Source: JAGQWW01 sp041392845
GTDB taxonomy: Bacteria; Bacteroidota; Bacteroidia; Chitinophagales; Saprospiraceae
Length of the DNA: 64,000 nucleotides
Assembly: GCA_041392845.1 (NCBI GenBank)
Contig: JAWKLG010000010.1
Location: 145,957-209,956, forward strand
Reading direction: 5' to 3'
Each line of letters starts with the position of its first letter. The first letter of the stretch is position 1. Positions 17,000-24,455 of the stretch are shown piece after piece. Both the position numbers and the translations under genes were made by a program. The notes below the pieces were generated by a model. It saw only the letters and a list, made by a program, of their open reading frames with translations. It had not been told where the DNA came from and did not search any database.

Positions 17000-17611
17000 T
17001 CAATCTTCTTTTTCTTCTGCTTCGGTTTTTTCGTGCTCGATATTTTCTTCTATTGGAGCCTGTTCACCGATTGAATTTTCCGGTTCTTTAAAATCTTTAA
17101 GTTTGGGAAGGTCTTCCAGAGAGTGGATGCCGAAATAGTCCATGAATTTCTCACTGGTACCATATAATAGAGGCTTTCCCGGTCCATCGCTTCTTCCCAG
17201 GATGGTAACAAGCTCCTTTTCCAAAAGTTTTTGTACCGAATAATCACAGCTTACTCCTCTGATGTTTTCCATTTCAGATTTGCTAACCGGTTGTTTGTAA
17301 GCGATAATGGACAAAGTTTCCATAGCCGCTTGTGAAAGTCTTTTCCTGGTGGTAAGCCTCAAGTGTGTTGCAATGGTATTGTAATAAGCTCCTTTTGAAA
17401 GAAAACTAAGACCACCTGCAATTTCATTTATTTCAAAAGAATAAGCATCGTCGGCGTATTTGTTCTTTAGGGTATTGAGCGCATTCTCAATGTCATCAAT
17501 ATTAACAGAAGTCTCAAAAGTGGCTTCAAGGCATTGCTGGATTTCTTCACGATTGATGGGGCCATCCGTCGCAAATATCAAGGCTTCAATATGTTGGGCT
17601 AATTTTTCCAA
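17000..17611 (-). CDS. scpB: Segregation and condensation protein B
   Basis: Subunit of the SMC-ScpA-ScpB condensin complex that compacts and separates the chromosome. The 203-residue protein shows the two winged-helix domains: the first begins LAQHIEALIFATDGPINREEIQQCLE and the second contains LSQAAMETLSIIAYKQPVSKSEMENIRGV and the LLEKELVTILGRSDGPGKPLLYGTSEKFMDYFG signature. An acidic tail of about 35 residues follows. The gene overlaps no other, but the DUF2480 gene follows after one base. A TATCTTTG promoter element is 17 bases upstream. scpA is not in the window. Confidence 0.95.
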   Translation of the reverse strand: MEKLAQHIEALIFATDGPINREEIQQCLEATFETSVNIDDIENALNTLKNKYADDAYSFEINEIAGGLSFLSKGAYYNTIATHLRLTTRKRLSQAAMETLSIIAYKQPVSKSEMENIRGVSCDYSVQKLLEKELVTILGRSDGPGKPLLYGTSEKFMDYFGIHSLEDLPKLKDFKEPENSIGEQAPIEENIEHEKTEAEEKED

Positions 17612-17627
17612 GAGCTGCTATTTTGGG

Positions 17628-17635
17628 CAAAGATA
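17628..17635 (-). promoter_or_regulatory. Putative -7 element for scpB
   Basis: Minus-strand TATCTTTG fits TAnnTTTG exactly, 17 bases before the start codon. The -33 region falls in the end of the upstream gene. Confidence 0.5.
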
Positions 17636-17647
17636 AAAATAGCCCGG

Positions 17648-18523
17648 CTACCAGCATTTTTCTTTGACCAGATTTTCAAAAGGGATGCTTCTGGTTAATC
17701 TTAAGTAGGAGTTGTTATTGAATTTAGATGTCCCATTGTCTGGTTCAGTCTGCTTATAAATGTTAGATAGGCCCTCCAATCCCTGAACCTCAAATGCAGC
17801 ATCTATCTGGCAAGTCAGCATTTCCGGACTGGTCTCTGGATGTTCTTTTTTTTGTACTTCGTATGCCAATGCTTTGAATCTTTTAATAGATTTTTCATCG
17901 GGTTGTGCCCAAAGGATTTCGTGCACATTTGGGTTGCTACGAGCATATTTAAGTTTAAACTCGTCACTGTTAGCGAGGGGTAAAGGGTAAGGGAAAAAAT
18001 CCCTGAGATTTTCTTCCGTTAAGTTTCGGGTATAGGCTTTCCCGTCAGCAATATAAATGTAGGACCAGACAGTTTTTTCATCTTCATGAACCAATCGAGC
18101 GCTGGTTTCCAAACCTTCTTTAGCAAGTAATTCATTTTTTGCCAACTCGGTTCCATGATTTCTAAAAAAATGAATCGCAAAAATAATGGTTCCGATTACA
18201 GCAATAGTTCCCAGTAGAAAAAGTCCGGATTGGATAAGATTTCGTTTGTCGAGTAATTTTCGTTTTCGGTTGAGGGGAGTATCTGCGTCCTTATTGAGAT
18301 TAAGTCCATACCTGAAGCTGTCGCCTTGCCTTTCAAGATTTAATTCACACAATTCTTCATCCAGAAAAAAGCTGTATTGTTTACTTTCCAAAACGCTAAA
18401 GTCAATCAAGATAACCTTCATGTTGCAATGCACCATAACATGACCCGTTTTGTTGCCATGGTACAATCCAATTTGGTACTTTTTCCCGTTTTGACCTATT
18501 ACTGTCCAGCTAAATTGACTCAA
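17648..18523 (-). CDS. Uncharacterised single-pass membrane protein
   Basis: Not recognised. The 291-residue protein has no signal peptide; one membrane segment lies at about 98-118 (LIQSGLFLLGTIAVIGTIIFAIHFF), with a basic stretch before it (NRKRKLLDKR), so the N-terminal 97 residues should be cytoplasmic. The soluble N-terminal part has a beta-rich look with a HGNKTGHVMVHCN patch, and the C-terminal part (about 120-291) is periplasmic and ends in a conserved-looking LVKEKCW. It lies upstream of scpB on the same strand, 36 bases from it. Nothing in the sequence gives a function. Confidence 0.7.
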   Translation of the reverse strand: MSQFSWTVIGQNGKKYQIGLYHGNKTGHVMVHCNMKVILIDFSVLESKQYSFFLDEELCELNLERQGDSFRYGLNLNKDADTPLNRKRKLLDKRNLIQSGLFLLGTIAVIGTIIFAIHFFRNHGTELAKNELLAKEGLETSARLVHEDEKTVWSYIYIADGKAYTRNLTEENLRDFFPYPLPLANSDEFKLKYARSNPNVHEILWAQPDEKSIKRFKALAYEVQKKEHPETSPEMLTCQIDAAFEVQGLEGLSNIYKQTEPDNGTSKFNNNSYLRLTRSIPFENLVKEKCW

Positions 18524-18618
18524 ACATCATGTATTTGGAATGAAACTGAAAATGAATAGCAAATTAAACAGATAATGTGTTAAGGGTAGGATAGATACAT
18601 TAAAATGACGTGTGGGCG

Positions 18619-18657
18619 AAAAAAAACAGGGTACCAACGAAATTTCGTAGCACCCTG
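18619..18657 (-). terminator. Minus-strand intrinsic terminator
   Basis: CAGGGT (18627-18632) pairs with ACCCTG (18652-18657), with an inner palindrome ACGAAA/TTTCGT (18637-18648); on the minus strand eight Ts follow directly (complement of 18619-18626). No known minus-strand gene lies upstream of it, which is why a small RNA is proposed. Confidence 0.7.
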
Positions 18658-18880
18658 TATAACCCCAAAAAACCAAATGAAAACAATCTATTTTAAATCT
18701 TTATAACGCGATGGAAAAATTGTCAGCTTCAAAAAAAGCTTTGTTTTTCCGTTATATTAATATCGTGATGTCCAAAATTAAGAAACTATTCACATTTAGT
18801 AAACTATTTTTTTACCAAATCTTATTTTGAACTTCTTCGATTTTCCGAAAGGATAACTTTATATCCCGATATGATAATTG
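18619..18880 (-). ncRNA. Candidate minus-strand non-coding RNA of about 260 nt
   Basis: A minus-strand promoter (TTG, 22 bases, TATTTTTG at 18894-18887) is followed about 230 bases later by a hairpin with an eight-base T-run. Between them is no open reading frame of any length, but a 53-base extended hairpin (18703-18755) pairs ATAAC with GTTAT, GGAAAAA with TTTTTCC, and AGCTT with AAGCT. Together this looks like an independent small RNA. It is not a family I recognise. The alternative is a long 5' leader for the minus-strand membrane protein gene at 18523, but the terminator lies between. Confidence 0.4.
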
Positions 18881-18886
18881 CGGCTG

Positions 18887-18894
18887 CAAAAATA
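18887..18894 (-). promoter_or_regulatory. Minus-strand -7 element upstream of the 18.6-18.9-kb RNA candidate
   Basis: TATTTTTG on the minus strand, with a TTG 22 bases upstream (near 18917 on plus). Both elements match the Bacteroidota consensus. Confidence 0.45.
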
Positions 18895-19111
18895 ATTTTT
18901 TTTATCACTTCGTGTACAAAATACGCTGATTTTTAATGTAATTACAATAAAAAAATTGGTTAAATATTGAGGAATGATGTTTTTTTCATGTTTTGAAAAT
19001 TTTGTAACAAACCTTTTAAGAGAATTTACTTTTTTTAAATATTAAAAAGGTTTAAAACCTCTTGCCTTTTTAAATACTCCTATTTTTACCCAAACTATCA
19101 AAAGCAAACAA

Positions 19112-20482
19112 GTGGCAAAGGCAAAGTCGGTTTTTATATGTAGCAATTGTGGTACCACCTCCCCTAAATGGATGGGTAAATGTTTCAGTTGTGGAGAGTG
19201 GAATACTTTTGTAGAAGAAGTAGTATCCAAAACATCGGAAAGAGAGACTAGGAAAAGCACCTGGAGTAAAAATTCAGAGGGCCCTAAACCGGTGCCACTT
19301 CCACAAATTCAAAGTGGTGAAAAAGTTAGATTGGTAAGTCAGGACCAGGAATTGAACCGGGTACTAGGGGGAGGCATCGTTCCGGGGTCTTTGGTACTCA
19401 TCGGAGGACAACCCGGAATTGGAAAATCTACCCTATTGCTTCAGGTTGTCCTTCAAATGAAGGAGACCATTTTGTATGTTTCCGGAGAAGAAAGTCAGGA
19501 TCAAATAAAAATGAGGGCTGAAAGACTGGGCAGCCAACCTGACAACGTTTTCATTTTAACGGAAACCAATTCTGAAAAAGTCCTTAAACACGCCCAGGAT
19601 ATTCAACCTGCCTTGTTAATTATTGATTCCATTCAGACCCTTTCTTCCCCTTATATCGAATCTACTCCCGGAAGTATTTCTCAGGTACGTGAATGTGCAG
19701 GCGAATTGCAGCGGTTTGCTAAAGAAACCAATATTCCGGTTTTCATCATTGGCCACATAACCAAGGATGGAAACCTCGCTGGACCTAAACTTTTGGAGCA
19801 CATCGTTGACGCCGTTTTGCAATTTGAAGGCGAGCGCCACTATACTTATCGTATTCTGAGGACTTTAAAAAACAGATTCGGCTCTACGGACGAAATGGGG
19901 ATTTATGAAATGCAGGCAGATGGATTACGTGAAGTAAGCAATCCTTCAGAATTGTTGCTTTCGCAAAAAGATGAAGAACTAAGTGGAAGTGCGGTTTGTG
20001 CAACCATTGAAGGATTAAGACCAATGCTGATCGAAACACAGGCTCTTGTAACCCAGGCCGTTTACGGAAATCCCCAAAGAACAGCGACCGGATTTGATTT
20101 ACGAAGACTCAGCATGTTATTAGCAGTTTTAGAAAAGCGAGGAGGATTTCCTTTTGGTATGCAAGACGTCTTTTTGAATTTGGCTGGAGGCATACGGGTG
20201 GATGACCCGGCAATCGATTTGGCCATTGTTGCTGCCCTGGTTTCATCTTTGGAAGATATTCCACTTTCTCCCAAGGTTTGTTTTGCCGGGGAAGTTGGTT
20301 TGTCAGGAGAAATTCGTGCGGTGAATCGAATTGATCAACGAATCCAGGAAGCCGACCGACTGGGCTTTGAACAAATTTACATTTCCAAGTATAATACAAA
20401 GGGTTTATCTAAAGACCGCTACGCAATTGAAATTGTAACTTTAGGAAAGTTAGAAGAATTATACGACCGACTTTTTTCTTAA
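19112..20482 (+). CDS. radA: DNA repair protein RadA
   Basis: RecA-like ATPase that helps process recombination intermediates (branch migration). The 456-residue length is standard. A GTG start at 19112 is used because it begins the conserved MAKAKSVFICSNCG N-terminus. The four-cysteine zinc finger is at Cys10, Cys13, Cys28 and Cys31-like positions (CSNCG, GKCFSCG). Walker A is GGQPGIGKSTLLLQ, the RadA-specific KNRFGSTDEMG motif is present, and the C-terminal Lon-like domain (from about RTATGFDLRRLSMLLAVLEKR) ends the protein. It is followed by 132 bases of AT-rich DNA before the next gene. Confidence 0.97.
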   Translation: MAKAKSVFICSNCGTTSPKWMGKCFSCGEWNTFVEEVVSKTSERETRKSTWSKNSEGPKPVPLPQIQSGEKVRLVSQDQELNRVLGGGIVPGSLVLIGGQPGIGKSTLLLQVVLQMKETILYVSGEESQDQIKMRAERLGSQPDNVFILTETNSEKVLKHAQDIQPALLIIDSIQTLSSPYIESTPGSISQVRECAGELQRFAKETNIPVFIIGHITKDGNLAGPKLLEHIVDAVLQFEGERHYTYRILRTLKNRFGSTDEMGIYEMQADGLREVSNPSELLLSQKDEELSGSAVCATIEGLRPMLIETQALVTQAVYGNPQRTATGFDLRRLSMLLAVLEKRGGFPFGMQDVFLNLAGGIRVDDPAIDLAIVAALVSSLEDIPLSPKVCFAGEVGLSGEIRAVNRIDQRIQEADRLGFEQIYISKYNTKGLSKDRYAIEIVTLGKLEELYDRLFS

Positions 20483-20614
20483 AAATTGCCTTTTTTAGAA
20501 GTAGAAACAGAATGGATCAAATTTATTGACAATTCGATGCGTTAAGAAACTTATAAAATTTATCCATCATATAATAGTGTCTTATTTTTATAGCCCAAAA
20601 CCTTTCTTTCCCGA

Positions 20615-23284
20615 ATGTCGAATCTGTTTAAAAAATTGGTGGTTTGGTCAGGTGGTATTTTCCTGCTATTGCTGGGTGCTGCTGTAATGATTACTTATTT
20701 CTTCGAAGATGAAATAGGCGAAAAACTGCTGGAATCAGTAAATCGACAGTTGAAGACCAAGATGGTGGTCGAAGATTTTAACCTGTCCCTTTTTGGTGGC
20801 TTCCCGGATGTATCTGCAGAATTGTTGAATGTAGTGGTGGAAGGAACAGATGAATCACCCTTGGTTGAAGCAGAAAAGATTGCTTTTCGTATCCAGTTTT
20901 TTAGTCTTTTTAAAGATAAGATAAAAGTGCAAAAGGTGATTTTGCAAAATGGAGCTTTGAAAATCCGGGTAGATAAAAACGGGAAAACCAATTATGATAT
21001 CGTAAAAGCCTCTGAAAAGAAAGAAGAGCCTTCAAATGAATTGTCATTGGATATCGCGGAGGCGCAGCTGCAGGACATGGAGTTGATTTATGAAAATGTT
21101 CCCACAGCCAATGAATATTATTTCATCATGGAAAATGCCGTCTTTTCCGGCAACTTTTCAGCGGAGCAATTTGAATTAGAGAGCATGGCCAAGCTGCGTT
21201 CCAATTTTATTGATCAAAAAGGGACACGATATCTGGTTGGAAAGGAAATTGGCTACATGGCCAAAGTTTTTGTGAATTTTGAAAATGGGTTTTATGATTT
21301 TCAAAAATTGGATGTAGCCATTGAAAAGAATGTTTTTAAGGTAGATGGATTTATAGATCAGGGCAAGGAAGGGACAGACTATGATTTGGCAATAAATTGC
21401 AGTCAGGGTAATCTTCAATCCGTGATCCAATTGATGCCTGAGAAATATTTGAAGCCGATCAAGGATTTTGAAGGTTCAGGCGACTTCCTTTTTTCAGCAA
21501 AGGTAAAAGGCAGACAAACGCGCTGGAGCAATCCATCTATATCCGCAGAAGTTAAAATGGACAATGGGAAGATCACAAGTCCTCGTTTTAACAATGATTT
21601 GAAAGATGTAGCTTTAAAAGCAACTTTTACCAATGGATCTTCCAAGAGCAATAAAACCAGCATTTTTGAAATCGAACATCTGAAAGGATATTTCAATCGT
21701 GAGTTACTTGAATTAAAACTAAAAGTTGCCAATTTGGACGATCCAAATGTCCAAATGAAATTAGATGGCGCTATTCCTCTTGCAAGTATTTATCCGGTTT
21801 TTAACAATCCTTCCATCAAGGGTGCTAACGGTGAATTGGAAATAAAGAATTTCAAGTTGGAAGGAAAATACGAAGACATGGTCAATCCTTCCCGTATTTA
21901 TAAAGTAAAAACTTCAGGAAAATTGGACTTCGACGATGCAAGTCTGGATATTCATGATGAAACCCTGGTTTTTGACAAAGGAAGTCTTGAAATCAACAAC
22001 AATACACTCACTCTAAGAGATTTAAAACTGGAAGGTGCAGGTTCTGAAATGGTCATGGAGGGTAGTTTGGAAAATTTGATTCCGGTACTTTTTGCGGATT
22101 CTATCAATAGTCAAAATGCAATTTTGAATTTTCAGGCCTCCTTGAATGCCAAAGAATTAGATTTGGATAAATTGGTGGGTCTTACAAAGGTTTCTGAAGA
22201 GAAAAAAGAGAGTGCTGTTAGTTCGGTTGAGGTAGATTCACTTCAAAAGGATCGAACATTAAAACAGGAAAAAATTACTTCATTTTTAAAAGGAACCTTT
22301 GAAGCAAAAGTGGCTTCTTTCAATTACAATGAAATTAATGGTAAGGATTTCATTGGTAAATTCAGTATTGAAAACAATGAGTTGGCCATTAAGGGAGAGG
22401 CAAAAGGAATGGAAGGATATTTTGACCTGGACGGAACCATGTTTTTTACCAAAGAGCCTTATCTGGTTGCTAAAATTGAGGCCAACGAAATCAATATCAA
22501 GGACTTTTTTAAACAAACCCAAAATTTCAACCAGGACTTTATTACCCATGAAAATCTGGATGGTTCTCTCACCGCAAGATTACTTATTGATGCATTTTGG
22601 AATGAAAAAGCCGAGTACCAGAAAGATAAGCTTCATGTATTAGCAGGTCTGAGTATAGAAAACGGGGAGTTGAAAAACCTGAAATTGTTGGAGTCTTTTT
22701 CAAAATACATCCACATGCAGGACTTAAGGCACATCAAATTTGATGACCTTGAAAACTGGTTGGAGATTAAAGACAATACTGTTCACATTCCTGTGATGTT
22801 TATCAGCAGCAATGCTTTAAATATGACCGCCTCCGGTACTCATACCTTTAATCATGACATAGATTATAGTATGAAAATCAATGCAGGGCAGGTATTGGTC
22901 AATTTGATTAAACCACATAACCCGACTATGGAGCCTCAGAAAGCCGAGCGAAACGGTTGGTTCAATATGTACTACAATATTTATGGGAATATTGATAAGT
23001 ACGATGTGAAAACGAATAGAAGTAAGGTAGTAGGCGTGTTCAAAAATTCTGATAAACAGAAAAAAAGAATCCAAACTGAATTGGTGGAAGCTTTTGGTCC
23101 GATTGAATTTGATACAGAGCCACAAGCCTGGCAGGATATGGGAACAAGTTCTCCTTTTGAAAACATTAGCAATGCTTTCAAGCCGGTTTCAGCTTCGGAA
23201 AAAATCTTCCAAAAGACTGAAAAGACCAAAGAAAACCCCAAAAAGCAAAACAAAGTAGAGGAAGATGAATTTATAGATTGGTAG
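20615..23284 (+). CDS. AsmA-family inner-membrane-anchored protein
   Basis: Long periplasmic protein of 889 residues anchored by one N-terminal membrane segment (about 8-28, VVWSGGIFLLLLGAAVMITYF). The rest has the repeating beta-groove-like wording of the AsmA / TamB-related family (for example VEDFNLSLFGGFPDVSAELLNVVVEG near the start, and the C-terminal MTASGTHTFNHDIDYSMKINAG). Such proteins are thought to form a hydrophobic groove that carries lipids between membranes. A central Ser/Lys-rich insert (about 527-555) separates two groove halves; the last 100 residues are charged. Lipid transport is an inference from the family, not shown here. It stands upstream of ypdA, 34 bases apart. Confidence 0.88.
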   Translation: MSNLFKKLVVWSGGIFLLLLGAAVMITYFFEDEIGEKLLESVNRQLKTKMVVEDFNLSLFGGFPDVSAELLNVVVEGTDESPLVEAEKIAFRIQFFSLFKDKIKVQKVILQNGALKIRVDKNGKTNYDIVKASEKKEEPSNELSLDIAEAQLQDMELIYENVPTANEYYFIMENAVFSGNFSAEQFELESMAKLRSNFIDQKGTRYLVGKEIGYMAKVFVNFENGFYDFQKLDVAIEKNVFKVDGFIDQGKEGTDYDLAINCSQGNLQSVIQLMPEKYLKPIKDFEGSGDFLFSAKVKGRQTRWSNPSISAEVKMDNGKITSPRFNNDLKDVALKATFTNGSSKSNKTSIFEIEHLKGYFNRELLELKLKVANLDDPNVQMKLDGAIPLASIYPVFNNPSIKGANGELEIKNFKLEGKYEDMVNPSRIYKVKTSGKLDFDDASLDIHDETLVFDKGSLEINNNTLTLRDLKLEGAGSEMVMEGSLENLIPVLFADSINSQNAILNFQASLNAKELDLDKLVGLTKVSEEKKESAVSSVEVDSLQKDRTLKQEKITSFLKGTFEAKVASFNYNEINGKDFIGKFSIENNELAIKGEAKGMEGYFDLDGTMFFTKEPYLVAKIEANEINIKDFFKQTQNFNQDFITHENLDGSLTARLLIDAFWNEKAEYQKDKLHVLAGLSIENGELKNLKLLESFSKYIHMQDLRHIKFDDLENWLEIKDNTVHIPVMFISSNALNMTASGTHTFNHDIDYSMKINAGQVLVNLIKPHNPTMEPQKAERNGWFNMYYNIYGNIDKYDVKTNRSKVVGVFKNSDKQKKRIQTELVEAFGPIEFDTEPQAWQDMGTSSPFENISNAFKPVSASEKIFQKTEKTKENPKKQNKVEEDEFIDW

Positions 23285-23318
23285 GTTTGTATCCTGCAAC
23301 TTTTTATTTTGCTTACAA

Positions 23319-24296
23319 ATGGGTCAGATGGATAAATTGGATGTCATAATAGTAGGTGCCGGTCCTACAGGTCTTAGTTGTGGTATTGAGGCAAAAAAAG
23401 CCGGTTTGAATTTTCTTATTTTAGAAAAAGGGGTTTTGGTGAATTCTCTTTTTCATTTTCCAACCAACATGACGTTCTTCTCCACTTCCAAACTCCTTGA
23501 GATTGGAGAAGTCCCTTTTATTTCTCACAATGAAAAACCAACCCGAAGGGAGGCCCTTGAATATTATCGTCGAATTGCAGAAACCTGGAAATTGCCGGTC
23601 AAAACATATACTCCTGTTACCAATCTAAATCCTACAGAAGGTGGGTATGTTATTTCAACTCCTAAGAAGGACTATTTTACAAAAAATGTCATCGTATCCA
23701 GCGGTTTTTATGATGTTCCAAGGCTGATGAATGTTCCGGGAGAGGATTTGAAAAAGGTCAAACATTATTACGATGAAGCCCATCCTTACCTGGGGCAAAA
23801 AGTCTTAGTGGTGGGTGCGGCTAATTCAGCTTGCGATGTAGCATTGGAACTTTGGCAAAAAGGCTCTGAAGTAACCATGGCTATTCGAAGCGATGAAATT
23901 TATCCCAGGGTCAAATATTGGATCAAACCGAATATCGAAAACAGAATCAAAGAGGGTAGCATCCCTGCTTATTTTGATACAACTGTCAAAGAAATTAAAC
24001 CGGATTCGGTGGTTTTAAATACTCCTGAAGGAGAAAAGGAAATAGAAAATGATGTAGTAATGGCCATGACCGGATACCAACCCAATTATGCCATGCTTGA
24101 AAAATTTGGAATTGAAATTCCTGACAACGAAGAGAAAATCCCTGTTTATAATGCTGAAACTTTCGAAACCAATCTACCAAGTGTCTATCTTGCCGGAGTA
24201 GTATGTGCCGGAATGAATACCAGCAAATTATTCATAGAAAATACCAGGGATCATGGTGCGGTGATCGTGGGAGATATTTTGAAAGAAGAAAGGTAG
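23319..24296 (+). CDS. ypdA: YpdA-family bacillithiol disulfide reductase (NADPH, FAD)
   Basis: Pyridine nucleotide-disulfide oxidoreductase-like flavoprotein of 325 residues. The FAD-binding VGAGPTGLSCGIEA motif is at about 11-24 and the NADPH-binding VVGAANSACDVALEL motif at about 163-177. Sequence features of YpdA are the LFHFPTNMTFFSTSKLLEIG block and the C-terminal YLAGVVCAGMNTSKLFIENTRDHG; the classical thioredoxin reductase CxxC is absent. YpdA reduces bacillithiol disulfide, and Bacteroidota are known to use bacillithiol or related thiols. It follows the AsmA-like gene by 34 bases. The convergent recQ gene ends about 160 bases downstream, across a repeat-filled gap. Confidence 0.92.
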   Translation: MGQMDKLDVIIVGAGPTGLSCGIEAKKAGLNFLILEKGVLVNSLFHFPTNMTFFSTSKLLEIGEVPFISHNEKPTRREALEYYRRIAETWKLPVKTYTPVTNLNPTEGGYVISTPKKDYFTKNVIVSSGFYDVPRLMNVPGEDLKKVKHYYDEAHPYLGQKVLVVGAANSACDVALELWQKGSEVTMAIRSDEIYPRVKYWIKPNIENRIKEGSIPAYFDTTVKEIKPDSVVLNTPEGEKEIENDVVMAMTGYQPNYAMLEKFGIEIPDNEEKIPVYNAETFETNLPSVYLAGVVCAGMNTSKLFIENTRDHGAVIVGDILKEER

Positions 24297-24331
24297 AAGG
24301 ATTGGGGGAAAGGTGATAAGGAGACTGGGAG

Positions 24332-24390
24332 ATTACGGTTTACGATTTAAAGAAAGTAATTCCGTAAATCGTAAACCGTAATTCGTAAAT
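24332..24390. repeat. 18-base inverted repeat made of heptamers (GTTTACG family)
   Basis: The arms at 24332-24349 and 24365-24382 are perfect complements around a 15-base loop. The right arm and its continuation read as 7-base units CGTAAAT, CGTAAAC, CGTAATT, CGTAAAT (24364-24390). It stands between the convergent ypdA and recQ genes and could terminate both or stabilise both 3' ends. Confidence 0.8.
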
Positions 24391-24392
24391 AA

Positions 24393-24455
24393 CCCTAGTA
24401 CCCAGCACCTAGAGCCAAGTACCCAGCGCCTAGAACCTAGCGCCCAGCACCTAGT
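24393..24455 (-). repeat. Heptanucleotide array (CTRGGYR family) after recQ
   Basis: Read in the recQ sense, the array starts one base after TAA with CTAGGTG, CTGGGCG, CTAGGTT, CTAGGCG, CTGGGTA and degrades after about nine units. It is in the sense of recQ, like the arrays after nadK and accC. Confidence 0.85.

Larger units (their letters stand above)
18524..19111. other. 588-base AT-rich gap between two divergent genes
   Basis: No conserved open reading frame. It contains a minus-strand promoter, a long hairpin and a minus-strand terminator (a candidate RNA, listed separately), a nine-codon ATG frame at 18677-18706, and AT-rich DNA upstream of radA. The last 90 bases hold TATTTTTA near 19080, a weak promoter element for radA. 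Confidence 0.6.

Noticed and set aside
18677..18706. Nine-codon frame MKTIYFKSL with good context
   Set aside because: Could be a leader peptide or remnant of a signal peptide, but there is no downstream gene in frame and no further support.
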